A stretch of 44,845 nt of DNA from Micromonospora acroterricola (lineage in GTDB: Bacteria; Actinomycetota; Actinomycetes; Mycobacteriales; Micromonosporaceae), in contig NZ_QGKR01000204.1 in the NCBI RefSeq assembly GCF_003172955.1, positions 1 to 44,845 of the forward strand, read 5' to 3'. Shown here in pieces: positions 32,850 to 42,091 of the stretch. The position numbers and the translations under genes are program-made. The notes under the pieces are model-generated. The model was given only the letters and a program-made list of their open reading frames with translations, searched no databases and was not told where the DNA came from. The number at the start of each line of letters is the position of its first letter. Within the stretch, counting starts at the first letter, position 1.

Positions 32850-35800
32850 TCAGACCTCCCGGTCGCGGCCGCTGTCGGCGACGTCGGTCGTGACCTGCGG
32901 TGGATAGTGCGGGCCGAGATCCCCCGACCGCCGTCGGTAGTCGACGAGGAGCTCCAGCAGCTCCTGCCCGCGCGGGCGTCGACCGGCCCGGACGTCGCAG
33001 GTGCCGACCTTGCTCTCCTGGATCAGCACGTTCGGGTCGAGGCTGATCCCGAACAGGTCGTTGGCCGACTCACCGGTCACCAGACCCTCGAACCCGAAGT
33101 GGTACGGCAGCCACACCTGGTGGATGATCCGGTCCTCGATCCGGAGCGGGGTGAGCCGGTCCGTCACCAGCACCCGCGCCTCGATGGCCGCGCGGGTCGT
33201 GACCAGGTAAGCCCAGCCGAGATGGTCCAGCCCGCGTTCGACCGCCAACTCCGGCGACACCTCCACGAACATCTCCGGCTGGAGCTCGGCCAGCGGACGC
33301 ACCATCCGGCTCATCCCGCCGGCGGTGTGGTGCTCGGTGAGCCGGCTGACCGTGAACACGTACGGGAAAACCTCGCTGTGCGGCTCCGGTGGGCTCGGGT
33401 TGAGCGTGTTGATCGGGTGCGTGTAGACCTTGCGGGTCGGGTTGGCCTGCTGCCGGTAGAGCGGGTTGCGCACCGGCGACTCGACCGGCTCGTAGTGCGT
33501 CGGCATCGGCCCGTCGAGCACCCCGGTGGGCGCGTACAGCCAGCCCTTGCCGTCGCCCTGAAGGATGAACGGGTCGTCGCCGGCGATCCCGGCCACACCG
33601 GAGGAGTCCACTGGCGGCCGGTAGGACGGCGGCTTGCCCTTCTCGAAGTCCGGCACGTCGTAGCCGGTCCACTCGGCCTTCTGCGGGTCCCACCAGACGT
33701 ACTTCTTGCGCTCGCTCCACGGATTGCCGTCCGGGTCGGCGGAGGCGCGGTTGTAAAGGATGCGCCGGTTCGCCGGCCACGCCCAGCCCCACTCCAGGGC
33801 CACCAGGGACTGCTCCCCTGCGGGCTTGCGGCGGGCGGCCTGGTTGACGCCGTCCTCGTACACCCCGGTGTAGATCCAGCACCCGCCGGCCGTGGACCCG
33901 TCGTCCTTCATCTCGGTGAACGACGACAGCGGTCGACCGCTGGCCACCTCGTAGCCGTTGATCTCGTACAGCACCGACTCGGCGCTCGGCTCCGCGTGCG
34001 GCCCGTGCGTCGGGTAGTTCCAGTTCAGGTCGAGCAGCGCCCGGTCGCGTGGCCGGGTCGACGTCGCCAACCGTTCCCGGATGATGCGCCCGAGGTGGTA
34101 GAAGAACCACAGCTCGGAGCGGGCGTCGCCCGGGGGTTCGACGGCCTTCTCGCGCCACTGCAGCAGCCGCTGCGTCTGCGTGAAGCTGCCCTCCTTCTCC
34201 ACGTGGGACGCTGCGGGCAGGAAGAACACCTCGGTGCGGCACTCTTCGGGCACGATCTCGCCGGTCTCGATCTCCGGCCCGTTCTGCCAGAAGGTGGCGC
34301 TTTCGATCATGAACAGGTCCCGGACCACCAGCCAGTCCAGGTTGGCCATGCCCAGACGCTGCGCGCGGCCGTGCGCCGAGCCGACCGCCGGGTTCTGCCC
34401 GAGCAGGAAGTACCCCTTGATCTTGCCGTCGATCATGTCCAGCACCTGCTGGTACGTGCCGTGGTCGCCGGTCATCCGGGGCATGTAGCCGTAGCAGTAG
34501 TCGTTGTCGGCGGTGGCCGCGTCCCCCCAGTACGCCTTGAGCAGGTTCACCCCGTAGGTGCGGGCGTTGCCCCAGAAGCCCTTCTGCCCCGGGTGCCGGA
34601 TGCTGTCCACCCACTCGTCCAGGGTCGGGTGGTCGGCGTGGTGCGGCATCGGCAGATAGCCCGGCAGCAGGTTGAACAGGGTCGGGATGTCCGTCGAACC
34701 CTGGATGCTGGCATGCCCCCGAAGGGCCATGACCCCGCCGCCGGGACGGCCGACGTTGCCCAGCAGCAGCTGGATGATCGCGCCGGTGCGGATGTACTGC
34801 ACGCCGACACTGTGCTGCGTCCAGCCCACCGAGTAGACGAGCATCCCGGTGCGGTCCCGACCGGAGTTCCGGGTCCAGGCCTCGGCCAGCTCCAGGAACT
34901 TCTCCTGCGGGATGCCGCAGACCCGCTCCACCATCTCCGGCGTGTACCGGGCATAGTGCCGCTTGAGGATCTGGTAGACGCAGCGCGGATGCTGCAACGT
35001 CTCGTCCCGTTGCGTCTGGCCGTTCACGGGCGCGCCGTGCGACTCGTGCTCCAGCCCGGCCGCGGTCTCCCGTTGGGTCTCGGTGTCGCGGGGCGGAACG
35101 TTCTGCCCCTGCCCCTCGTACCGCCAGGAGGTCTGGTCGTAACTGGCGTTCTCCTCCTTGAAGCCGGAGAAGAGCCCGTGCAGATCCTCGGTGTCGCGGT
35201 AGTCCTCGGTGACGATCGTGGCGGCGTTGGTGTAGGAGACCACGTACTCCCGGAAGTCCAGCTCGTTGTCCAGGATGTAGCGCACCACCCCACCGAGCAG
35301 CGCGATGTCCGTGCCCGCGCGGATCGGCAGGTACGAGTCCGCCAGGGCGCTGGTGCGGGTGAACCGTGGGTCGACGTGGAAGACCTTCGCGCCGCGCCGC
35401 TTGGCCTCCATCACCCACTGGAAGCCCACCGGGTGCGCCTCGGCCATGTTGGAGCCCTGAATGACGATCACGTCGGAGTGGGCGAGGTCCTGCTGGAACT
35501 GCGTCGCGCCGCCACGACCGAAGCTGGTCCCCAGACCGGGGACGGTGGCGGAGTGTCAAATACGGGCCTGGTTCTCGATCTGGAGCGCCCCCATCGCCGT
35601 GAACAACTTCTTGATGAGGTAGTTCTCCTCGTTGTCCAGCGTCGCCCCGCCCAGGCTGGAGATGCCCAGCGTGCGGTTGAGCGGCCGGCCGGCATCGTCG
35701 ACGTCCTCCCACGTCTCGTCGCGGGCCGCCAACACCCGGTCGGCGATCATGTTCATCGCCGTGTCGAGATCGAGGTCTTCCCACTGCGTCGAGTACGGCC

Positions 35801-36125
35801 GGCGGTAGCGCACCGTAGTCTGCCGGAAGGGGCTGGTCACCAGGCTCTTGCTGGCCGCGCCCTTCGGACACAGCCGCCCCCGCGAGATCGGGCTGTCCGG
35901 GTCGCCCTCGATCTGGGTGACCTGCCCGTCCTTGACGAACACCCGCTGAGCGCAACCGACGGCGCAGTAGGGGCAGACGGATCGGGCCATCGAGTCGGCC
36001 GTCTCGGTGCGGGCGGTGAGTGACAGGGAGCCGGCGGACTTGGCAGCGGCACCCCGGCCCAGCGGGTCGGTGCCGGTGAGCTGACGGTAGAGCGGCCAGC
36101 TTTCGACCCAGCGGCGCACTCCCAT
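32850..36125 (-). CDS. fdhA: Formate dehydrogenase catalytic subunit, selenoprotein (Sec190, in-frame UGA)
   Basis: Two consecutive frames (36125-35556 and onwards to 32850) are in phase and separated only by TGA at 35558-35556. Read through, they give 1,091 residues. The TGA falls in ENQARI-U-HSATVPGLGT, the position of the molybdenum/tungsten-liganding Sec (or Cys) in formate dehydrogenases. A [4Fe-4S] site is formed by Cys51, Cys54, Cys58 and Cys86. The bis-MGD domains include LGGATLDNEENYLIKKLF and IQGSNMAEAHPVGFQWVMEA. There is no twin-arginine signal, so the enzyme should face the cytoplasm. It oxidises formate to CO2 and passes electrons to FdhB. ATG 36125 follows AAGGTGGAG. It needs SelA, SelB, SelC and SelD, none of which lie in the window. 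Confidence 0.93.
35509..35558 (-). promoter_or_regulatory. Bacterial SECIS element directing Sec insertion in fdhA
   Basis: After UGA (35558-35556) and 12 nt comes the hairpin GUCCCC-GGUCU-GGGGAC (35543-35527), a perfect 6-bp stem. The GGUCU apical loop begins 18 nt after the UGA, exactly as in E. coli fdhF. A lower stem CCGCCAC (35551-35545) with GUGGCGG (35515-35509) can form beneath it. SelB binds such loops and delivers Sec-tRNA. Confidence 0.9.
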
Positions 36126-36238
36126 CGCTCCACCTTTCCGACGAAAGCGACCAAATGTGAACAGCCCGACACTAGTCGAGTCGCGGGTCGGCGCGCAGCG
36201 GATCCGGTAGCAACCATGCGATCAACGACAGGCGCCGT

Positions 36239-36261
36239 CCCGGCCCGCTGAACAGGCCGGG
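36239..36261 (-). terminator. Terminator hairpin after the lipoprotein gene
   Basis: CCCGGCC (36239-36245) and GGCCGGG (36255-36261) form a 7-bp stem with a 9-nt loop, 26 bp after the lipoprotein stop. The following sequence to 36126 (A/T-richer near 36140-36175) would hold the fdhA promoter; I could not fix its boxes. Confidence 0.5.
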
Positions 36262-36287
36262 AAGCCTGGGGTACGACCGCCGGGGCG

Positions 36288-37061
36288 TCACCGCTGCCAG
36301 GCGTCGATGGCCCGTACGCCGTCGCGCGTGACCCGGTCCATGACGGCGGGGTTGCCGCTGCTGCCCTCCCAGCCCTGGTCGTTGAACACGGTCACCGCCC
36401 CGGCGACACGTGCCACGGTGATCTGGCTGGACGCGTCGCGGCCGGTGGGGTCGCCGTTCAGGCTCTCCTCGTCCCAGGTCCGGGTCAGCACCAATGCCTC
36501 GTCCCCGACGCCGGGCAGGGCTCGGCTCTCGACCGTGACGGGGTTCCCACCCTGGTCGTAGGAGGGGCACGCCTGCACGGCACCCCGGAGTCGTCGCATG
36601 TAGGCCGAAGCGCCGTCGCCCTCGAAGGTGAAGATGGTCTGGTGGATCATGCCCTGCGGCACGTTGCTGGCTGGTTCGTCCGGCTTCTTGTAGGTGACGG
36701 TCATCGCGGCGCTCGCGGTGACCTGTCGGCCTCCGGTGCCGAACTCGTTGCCGCACAGCGTCGGCAGGGCGTCCGCGACGGGCGTCGCCCGCCGGGGGGA
36801 CTTCAGCAGCTCACGGGGCAGTTCGACGAAGGCGGACGTCGGGATGGTCGCCGGGGCGCTCGCGCTCGGAGGCGGCTGGTCCACCGTGTCCGTTGCCGCC
36901 GGCATGGTCACCGGTGGCGCGGGTGACGGGGTCGAATCGGTGGGGTCCGCATCGGCGGTGCAGGCGGTGGTCAGCGCCACGGCGCCGAGCAGCGGCAGGG
37001 TCAGCGCGAGCAGTCTTCGCGCTCGGGTGGCCGGCAGCGGTGTGTCGTGGCTCATCATCAC
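36288..37061 (-). CDS. Lipoprotein of unknown function (sensor-domain-like)
   Basis: About 257 residues: signal peptide with lipobox ALTTAC, then a Thr/Pro/Ser-rich linker of about 45 residues and a globular part with two cysteines (LPTLCGNEFG, VQACPSYDQG). The fold, with TVTYKKPDEP, TFEGDGASAYMRRLRGAVQACP and GDEALVLT, resembles the PknH-type extracellular sensor domain of mycobacteria; this is a weak resemblance. The start is GTG 37061 or one of the two following ATG codons (37058, 37055). It is transcribed in the same direction as fdhA but separated by a terminator, so no functional link is claimed. Confidence 0.82.
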   Translation of the reverse strand: MMMSHDTPLPATRARRLLALTLPLLGAVALTTACTADADPTDSTPSPAPPVTMPAATDTVDQPPPSASAPATIPTSAFVELPRELLKSPRRATPVADALPTLCGNEFGTGGRQVTASAAMTVTYKKPDEPASNVPQGMIHQTIFTFEGDGASAYMRRLRGAVQACPSYDQGGNPVTVESRALPGVGDEALVLTRTWDEESLNGDPTGRDASSQITVARVAGAVTVFNDQGWEGSSGNPAVMDRVTRDGVRAIDAWQR

Positions 37062-37123
37062 CTCTTCGTTCCACCCAGGTTTCCCTACGACGACCCGCCC
37101 GAAACGACGACCGCCGACGGTCG

Positions 37124-37873
37124 TCAGCTCGGGTCGGGTATCCAGGACGCCAGCACGGTGGGATCGGCGACCGCGCCCAGGACCCGCGCACGCTCCTGCT
37201 CGGTCAGCGGGAGCGCCCGGAGCCGGGTGCCCCAGTCGGGCACCCGTTCAAGCTCGTCCAGCGCGACCGACAGCTCGATCAGCCCGGCGAGCGCCAGCGC
37301 CTGCTCGACCGTCGGCGCGTTGTCGCCGTGCCGGCGCCGCCCCGAGTTGAGCGCCCGGAACGCCGCCCGGTCGTCCATCTTGAACTCGCGCAGGATCCGG
37401 GCGTTGTCGAGCACCCGGGCCAGCCCCTGCAACTTCTTCGACCCGCCGTACTCCACCTCCGCCGGCTCGTCCCGCTGGATGAAGATGATGGTGTTGCCCG
37501 ACGGGTCGACGATGCTGAACCGCGACGCGCCGGGGCGGTAACGGGTCATCCGGGGCAGTCCCCTGCCGAGCACCTTGCCGTAGGCGCCGCGCATCGCGTC
37601 GGTGAACGCCGCGTGGTACGCGGCGACCGCGTCGACCATCACCAGGCAGCCGCCGGTGTTCTCCGCCGACGGGTCCACGCCGCTCGGCGCGCGACCGTAG
37701 TGCAGCGCGAACCCACTCCACTGGAAGGCCAGGTAGACGTACGGCTTCGTCTGCTCGTAGGTCACCTCGAACCCGAGCGCACGCCAGAACGCCAGGGTCT
37801 CCTCCGGCGACACGCAGTGCAGCAGGGGCACCGTGGTCTCGTTCGGCTGGACACGGTCCTCGTTCGTCGTCAT
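37124..37873 (-). CDS. VOC (glyoxalase/bleomycin-resistance) family protein
   Basis: A protein of 249 residues. The N-terminal half is a VOC fold: VPLLHCVSPEETLAFWRALG, YVYLAFQWSGFALHYGR, and FSIVDPSGNTIIFIQR with the typical metal-site Glu replaced or absent. The C-terminal half is an added helical segment (KKLQGLARVLDNARIL to the end). The function could be resistance binding or a dioxygenase-like role; not determined. ATG 37873 follows GGGAG; the in-frame start at 37906 is less likely. Confidence 0.85.
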   Translation of the reverse strand: MTTNEDRVQPNETTVPLLHCVSPEETLAFWRALGFEVTYEQTKPYVYLAFQWSGFALHYGRAPSGVDPSAENTGGCLVMVDAVAAYHAAFTDAMRGAYGKVLGRGLPRMTRYRPGASRFSIVDPSGNTIIFIQRDEPAEVEYGGSKKLQGLARVLDNARILREFKMDDRAAFRALNSGRRRHGDNAPTVEQALALAGLIELSVALDELERVPDWGTRLRALPLTEQERARVLGAVADPTVLASWIPDPS

Positions 37874-38038
37874 CGCCACTCCCGGTCCGGTCGACAGGCC
37901 GGCCATTGTGCCAGCGCCAGGGAAGGGCCACGACCGCGTTTCCTCCTACCCAGGGAGGAGGCCCACTCCGACCGTCGGCCGCAACCGGGGCTCGCGGTCG
38001 GACGCTTTCGGCGTACGTGGTGGGGAGCATCTACAGAC

Positions 38039-38968
38039 ATGACTATCGCGCTGCGTCGGGCGGCACACTGGCACCGCCCACTCATGGTCTTCGTCTACGC
38101 GATGGCGGTGCTCACCGTCATCTCGGCGGTCGGCATCCTCGTCGACTCGCGGGTCCTCACCGGTTCGCCGATCTGGCTCAAGCCGTTCAAGTTCGCCGTG
38201 TCCTTCGTGGTGTACGGCACGACCCTCGCCTGGATGCTCTCCCTGCTGCCGCGGCGCAGCCGGGTCGCGGAGTGGGCCGCCACGGTGGTCGTCGCGATGG
38301 CGGTGATCGAGATGGTGGTGATCGTCGGGCAGGTGGTACGCGGGCAGACCAGCCACTTCAACGACACCACACCCCTGAACATCGCCCTCTTCACGGCGAT
38401 GGGTGCGGCGATCATGGTGCTGTTCGTCGCGCACCTCATCCTCGGGATCGTGGTGCTGATCCGGCGGATCCCCGACCGGGTCGCCGCCCGCGCGGTCGGG
38501 TGGGGGCTGGGCCTGTCGCTGCTGGGCATGCTGGCGGCGGTGCCGATGGTGCTGCCCGGTCAGGACCCGGGGGTCGAGGGGATCAGCGGCGCACACGCGG
38601 TCGGCGTGGCCGACGGCGGACCGGGGCTGCCGGTGGTCGGCTGGAGCACCACCGGTGGGGACCTGCGGATCGGGCACTTCGTGGGGCTGCACGCCCTCCA
38701 GGCGCTGCCGATCCTCGCGATCCTGCTGAGCCGGTTCCTCGGGACACGGCTCGACGAGCGCACCCGCGCGCGACTGGTGGTCGTCGCCGGCGGGGCGTAC
38801 GGCGTACTCACGGTGTTGTTGACCTGGCAGGCCCTGCGCGGACAGCCACTGCTGCGTCCGGACGCGCTCACGCTGGCCGTCGTCGCGGCCCTGCTGGCCG
38901 CGACGGCGACCGCCACCGGCCTGGTGCTGGCTCGACGGCGCAGCCCGGAACTGGCGCTGGCCGCATGA
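38039..38968 (+). CDS. Polytopic membrane protein of unknown function
   Basis: A protein of 309 residues with about eight hydrophobic helices. It begins MTIALRRAAHWHRPLMVFVY and contains the loop SPIWLKPFKFAVSFVVYGTT and GQTSHFNDTTPLNIALFTAM, which are conserved in uncharacterised actinobacterial membrane proteins. A His-rich loop GHFVGLHALQALPIL suggests metal or heme contact (inference only). ATG 38039 has no clear ribosome-binding sequence. The stop overlaps the ABA4-like start (ATGA), so the two are co-translated, and a two-component system follows. Confidence 0.85.
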   Translation: MTIALRRAAHWHRPLMVFVYAMAVLTVISAVGILVDSRVLTGSPIWLKPFKFAVSFVVYGTTLAWMLSLLPRRSRVAEWAATVVVAMAVIEMVVIVGQVVRGQTSHFNDTTPLNIALFTAMGAAIMVLFVAHLILGIVVLIRRIPDRVAARAVGWGLGLSLLGMLAAVPMVLPGQDPGVEGISGAHAVGVADGGPGLPVVGWSTTGGDLRIGHFVGLHALQALPILAILLSRFLGTRLDERTRARLVVVAGGAYGVLTVLLTWQALRGQPLLRPDALTLAVVAALLAATATATGLVLARRRSPELALAA

Positions 38969-39417
38969 CCGCCACGCTGTTCACCCTGACGTTCACGGTG
39001 GCCGCGCCGTTCTGGGCGCTGATGATCCTCCTGCCGCGCTGGTCGTGGACCGCCCGGATCATCTCGTCACCGCTGATCGTGCTGCCGGTCGTGGTGATCT
39101 ACGCGCTGCTGGTGCTCCCGGCGTTCGGCGACGTGCTGCCGGCCGTGGCGTCGCCGACCCTGGACGGGGTGCGCGACCTGCTCGGCACCTCGAACGGCGC
39201 GGCGGCGGGATGGGCGCACATGATCGCGTTCGATCTGTTCGTCGGGCGGTGGGCGTGGCTGGACAGCCGGGAACGGGGGGTACCGGCGCTGGTCATGGCT
39301 CCGGTGCTGGTGCTGACCATCCTGCTCGGACCGCTCGGCCTGGCCGCCTACCTCGCCGTTCGGTCCCGGTGGCGGCGGTCGACGGTCGCCGCCCCCGAGC
39401 CGCAGCGCCTAGGCTGA
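38965..39417 (+). CDS. ABA4-like family membrane protein
   Basis: A protein of 150 residues with four hydrophobic helices. The family pattern is GWAHMIAFDLFVGRWAWLDSRERG, with an upstream APFWALMILLPRW and downstream LLGPLGLAAYLAVR. Plant ABA4 is needed for neoxanthin formation; bacterial members have no proven role. ATG 38965 overlaps the previous gene's stop. It is followed 5 bp later by a sensor kinase gene. Confidence 0.85.
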   Translation: MTATLFTLTFTVAAPFWALMILLPRWSWTARIISSPLIVLPVVVIYALLVLPAFGDVLPAVASPTLDGVRDLLGTSNGAAAGWAHMIAFDLFVGRWAWLDSRERGVPALVMAPVLVLTILLGPLGLAAYLAVRSRWRRSTVAAPEPQRLG

Positions 39418-39422
39418 CCTCC

Positions 39423-40658
39423 GTGGGGTGGGCGGGACGGCTGTTCGACACGCGGGACACGCTCGTGCGGATGGCGCTGCTCGACCTCAGCGGCCTGGGT
39501 TACCTGGTCTTCGGCACCCAGGCCGGCCGCCCGCCGACGGCCACGCAGTGGGTCCTCGCGGTGGTCGCGTTCACCGTCGCGCTGGTGCTGCACCGTCGGC
39601 CGCTGGTCAACCTGCTGGCGCAGGCCGCGCTGCTGGCGGTCGCGATCCCCCTGGTCGACGACATCATGATCAATCAGGTCGGCGCCAGCTGGGCCCTGCT
39701 CGAGGTGACCATGCGGGCGCGCCGGGCACGCACGATCTGGCTGGCCACCGGTCTGCTGGCCGTGGTCGATCTGACCGACTCGATCGGTGATCCGGTCGGC
39801 CGGGTCACCTCCGGAGTCTTCGGGCTGACCCTGGAGGTCGGCGTGCCGTTGCTGCTCGGTCTGGTCATCCGGGCCAACCGGGAGCTGGGTCGGCAGGCCG
39901 TGGAGCGGGCGGCGGCGGAGCAGCGCCGGCACGAGTCGGAGAGCCGCGCCGCGCGCGCCGACGAACGCAGCGCCATCGCCCGGGAGCTGCACGACGTCGT
40001 CGCGCACCACGTGGCGTCGATGGTGCTGCGGATCGGCGTGGCACGGCACGTCCTCACGGACCTGGATCCCCGGGTCGGCGAGGTGTTCGACGACGTGCAC
40101 GGCACGGGGACCGCCGCGCTGGCGGAGCTGCGTCGGTTGGTCGAGGTCCTGCGCAACCCCGTCGGGGTACGCGGTGACGCGGCGCTGACCGCGATCGAGC
40201 CGTCGGCGCTTCCGGCCGCGCTCGGTGCGACGGTCGACCGGGCCCGCCAGGCTGGCATCACCGTGGAGGCCGACATCGACCCGGCCGTCGGTTCGCTCGA
40301 CGCGGTACGCGGCCTGGCCGTGTTACGGCTGACGCAGGAGGCACTGACCAACGTGGCCAAGCACGCCGGATCGTCCGCGCTGGCGCGCGTCGTGGTGGCC
40401 GTACGCGACGGAGCCGTCCACTGGGAGGTCTCGGACGACGGGGGTGGCGCGGCGCCGGCGGCGATGCCGTCCGGCGGCGGTCACGGCATCACCGGCATGC
40501 GCGAACGCGTCGAGGTGCTCGGCGGCCGACTGGAGGCGGGCCCGACCGACGCGGGGTGGCGGGTGGGCACCGTCCTCGCGGCCGCGCCTGCCGCGTCCGC
40601 CACCGGGGCGGCGCCCCGGAACCGCGTGGCCCCGACCGACTCGCCCGCGCCGGCATGA
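39423..40658 (+). CDS. NarL-type sensor histidine kinase
   Basis: A protein of 411 residues. Four to five N-terminal hydrophobic helices (about 15-150) without a large outer domain are followed by a coiled dimerisation segment and HisKA_3 with His190 in AIARELHDVVAHHVASM. The ATPase domain has the N-box region RLTQEALTNVAKHA and the GGGHGITGMRERV box. The membrane-embedded sensor suggests a signal within the membrane or from the neighbouring membrane proteins. GTG 39423 is only 5 bp after the ABA4-like stop. The stop overlaps the response regulator ATG. Confidence 0.92.
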   Translation: MGWAGRLFDTRDTLVRMALLDLSGLGYLVFGTQAGRPPTATQWVLAVVAFTVALVLHRRPLVNLLAQAALLAVAIPLVDDIMINQVGASWALLEVTMRARRARTIWLATGLLAVVDLTDSIGDPVGRVTSGVFGLTLEVGVPLLLGLVIRANRELGRQAVERAAAEQRRHESESRAARADERSAIARELHDVVAHHVASMVLRIGVARHVLTDLDPRVGEVFDDVHGTGTAALAELRRLVEVLRNPVGVRGDAALTAIEPSALPAALGATVDRARQAGITVEADIDPAVGSLDAVRGLAVLRLTQEALTNVAKHAGSSALARVVVAVRDGAVHWEVSDDGGGAAPAAMPSGGGHGITGMRERVEVLGGRLEAGPTDAGWRVGTVLAAAPAASATGAAPRNRVAPTDSPAPA

Positions 40659-41281
40659 TCCGCGTCCTGCTGGTCGACGACCAGCACCTCATCCGCGCGG
40701 GGCTGCGCATGCTCTGCGACGCCCAGCCCGACATCGACGTGGTCGGCGAGGCCGACAACGGCCGCGACGCGATCCCCCTCGCCGCGCGGCTCCTCCCCGA
40801 CGTGGTCATCATGGACCTGCGAATGCCCGGGGTCGACGGGATCACCGCCACGAGCCGGATCCTCGCCGAACGCCCCGCCACCCGCGTGCTCGTGCTGACG
40901 ACCTTCGGCGACGACGACCACCTCTATCCCGCCCTCACCGCCGGCGCCTGCGGGTTCCTGCTCAAGGACGCGCCACCCGACGAGTTGCTGGACGGCATCC
41001 GCCGGGCCGCCGTGGGTGACAGCCCGTTCAGCCCCGAGGTGCTGCACCGCCTGGTCCAGCGCGCGGTGCACGCTCGCGCGGAGACCCCCCGACCGGTGCA
41101 GGGGCTGACCGCCCGGGAGCGGGACGTGCTGGACCTGGTCGCCGAGGGGCTGTCCAACACCGAGATCGCGGACCGGCTGCACATCGGCGTCACCACGGTC
41201 AAGACGCACATCACCAACCTGATGACCAAGACCGACAGCCCCAACCGCGTACGCCTGGCCCTGTTCGCCCGCGGCGTCTGA
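40655..41281 (+). CDS. NarL/LuxR-family response regulator
   Basis: A protein of 208 residues. The receiver has Asp54 in VVIMDLRMPGVDG, Thr/Thr at LTTF and Lys in FLLKDAPPDELL. The LuxR helix-turn-helix is LTARERDVLDLVAEGLSNTE followed by IADRLHIGVTTVKTHITNLM. It is the partner of the kinase encoded immediately upstream (ATGA overlap). It probably controls the two membrane-protein genes of the same operon or the convergent YoaK gene, but no binding site could be named. Confidence 0.94.
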   Translation: MIRVLLVDDQHLIRAGLRMLCDAQPDIDVVGEADNGRDAIPLAARLLPDVVIMDLRMPGVDGITATSRILAERPATRVLVLTTFGDDDHLYPALTAGACGFLLKDAPPDELLDGIRRAAVGDSPFSPEVLHRLVQRAVHARAETPRPVQGLTARERDVLDLVAEGLSNTEIADRLHIGVTTVKTHITNLMTKTDSPNRVRLALFARGV

Positions 41282-41303
41282 GTGGCCGCGTCGCCGCGGA
41301 CAC

Positions 41304-42020
41304 CTACCCCCTCATCCGCGCGGACACGGCGATCACGAGCACGAGCGGCACGATCAGCAGCGCCGGCGCGACCACCGGCAGGTGCAGGGCGACCAGGGCG
41401 CCGACCGCCGCGCCCGTCATCAGCGCCAGCAGGACCTGGGCCTTGGGTCGCAGGCTGCGCCACGGGTCGCGTGCGGCGACGCCGGCGATGAGGGTCGTGA
41501 GCGTCCCGGTCAGGTACGTGGAGGAGAGGCCGGGCACGCCGAACCGTTGGATGGCGCTGCTCTGCACCCCCAGCGCCGCCGCCGACAGCAGCAGGAGCGC
41601 GAGGTCGACGTGTTCGTCGTGGTGGGGGAGGTTGATCTCCCAGACGACGAGGAACACGACGAACACCAGGAGTTCCAGGACGAGCGCCCAGGTGACCCGT
41701 CGTGGCCAGACGGGATCGTCCGGCTGTGCCGAGCCGACGAGCCGGGCGCCGGCGAGGACACCGACGATGAAGCTGACGATGGCGCAGCCGGAGGTCAGGG
41801 CGAGTTCGGCGTCACCTCTGCCCGCGGAGAGTCCGAGCAGGACCATGTTGCCGGTCATCACGCTGGAGAAGGCGCCGCCGAGGGCGAGGAAGCCGATGGC
41901 GTCGGCGCTGCCGGTCAGGAAGGTGAGGACGACCACGAGGCCGTGCCGTCTCCGCAGGAGACGCTGCCGTCCCTCCGCAGGGGCCGAGGGGTGGATGACG
42001 CGGGGCACTGCGCTGGACAC
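41304..42020 (-). CDS. YoaK/DUF1275-family membrane protein
   Basis: A protein of 238 residues with six or so hydrophobic helices. Family features are LTFLTGSADAIGFLALGGAF followed by SSVMTGNMVLLG, and the later GVPGLSSTYLTGTLTTLI. The function of the family is unknown. It starts at GTG 42020 after GGAGG, about 12 nt upstream, and is divergent from the GntR regulator, which may control it. It is convergent with the response-regulator gene; 22 bp separate the stops. Confidence 0.9.
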   Translation of the reverse strand: MSSAVPRVIHPSAPAEGRQRLLRRRHGLVVVLTFLTGSADAIGFLALGGAFSSVMTGNMVLLGLSAGRGDAELALTSGCAIVSFIVGVLAGARLVGSAQPDDPVWPRRVTWALVLELLVFVVFLVVWEINLPHHDEHVDLALLLLSAAALGVQSSAIQRFGVPGLSSTYLTGTLTTLIAGVAARDPWRSLRPKAQVLLALMTGAAVGALVALHLPVVAPALLIVPLVLVIAVSARMRG

Positions 42021-42091
42021 TGTCGGCTGCCCTCCAAAGATTGTTCTTCGTATACACTTTGTCCCGGATGATTCACGGAGAGGCGATCCAG
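42021..42091. promoter_or_regulatory. Divergent promoter region of YoaK and GntR genes
   Basis: Contains TATACA (42051-42056), a good -10 hexamer for the plus strand, and the palindrome GTATAC (42049-42054) within CGTATACA, like the core of FCD-type GntR operators. The reverse strand reads TGTATACG, which can serve as the -10 for the minus strand. No consensus -35 was found. GGAGAGG (42077-42083) precedes the GntR start at 42092. Confidence 0.45.

Noticed and set aside
32028..36023. A 1,331-codon plus-strand frame opposite fdhA/fdhB
   Set aside because: Antisense shadow of the well-supported formate dehydrogenase genes; the composition is low complexity and it has no domain.
35471..36125. 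fdhA as a frameshifted or nonsense-mutated pseudogene, or as two separate genes
   Set aside because: The two parts are in the same frame, both are fully conserved, the only interruption is TGA at the Sec position, and a SECIS hairpin follows at the correct distance.
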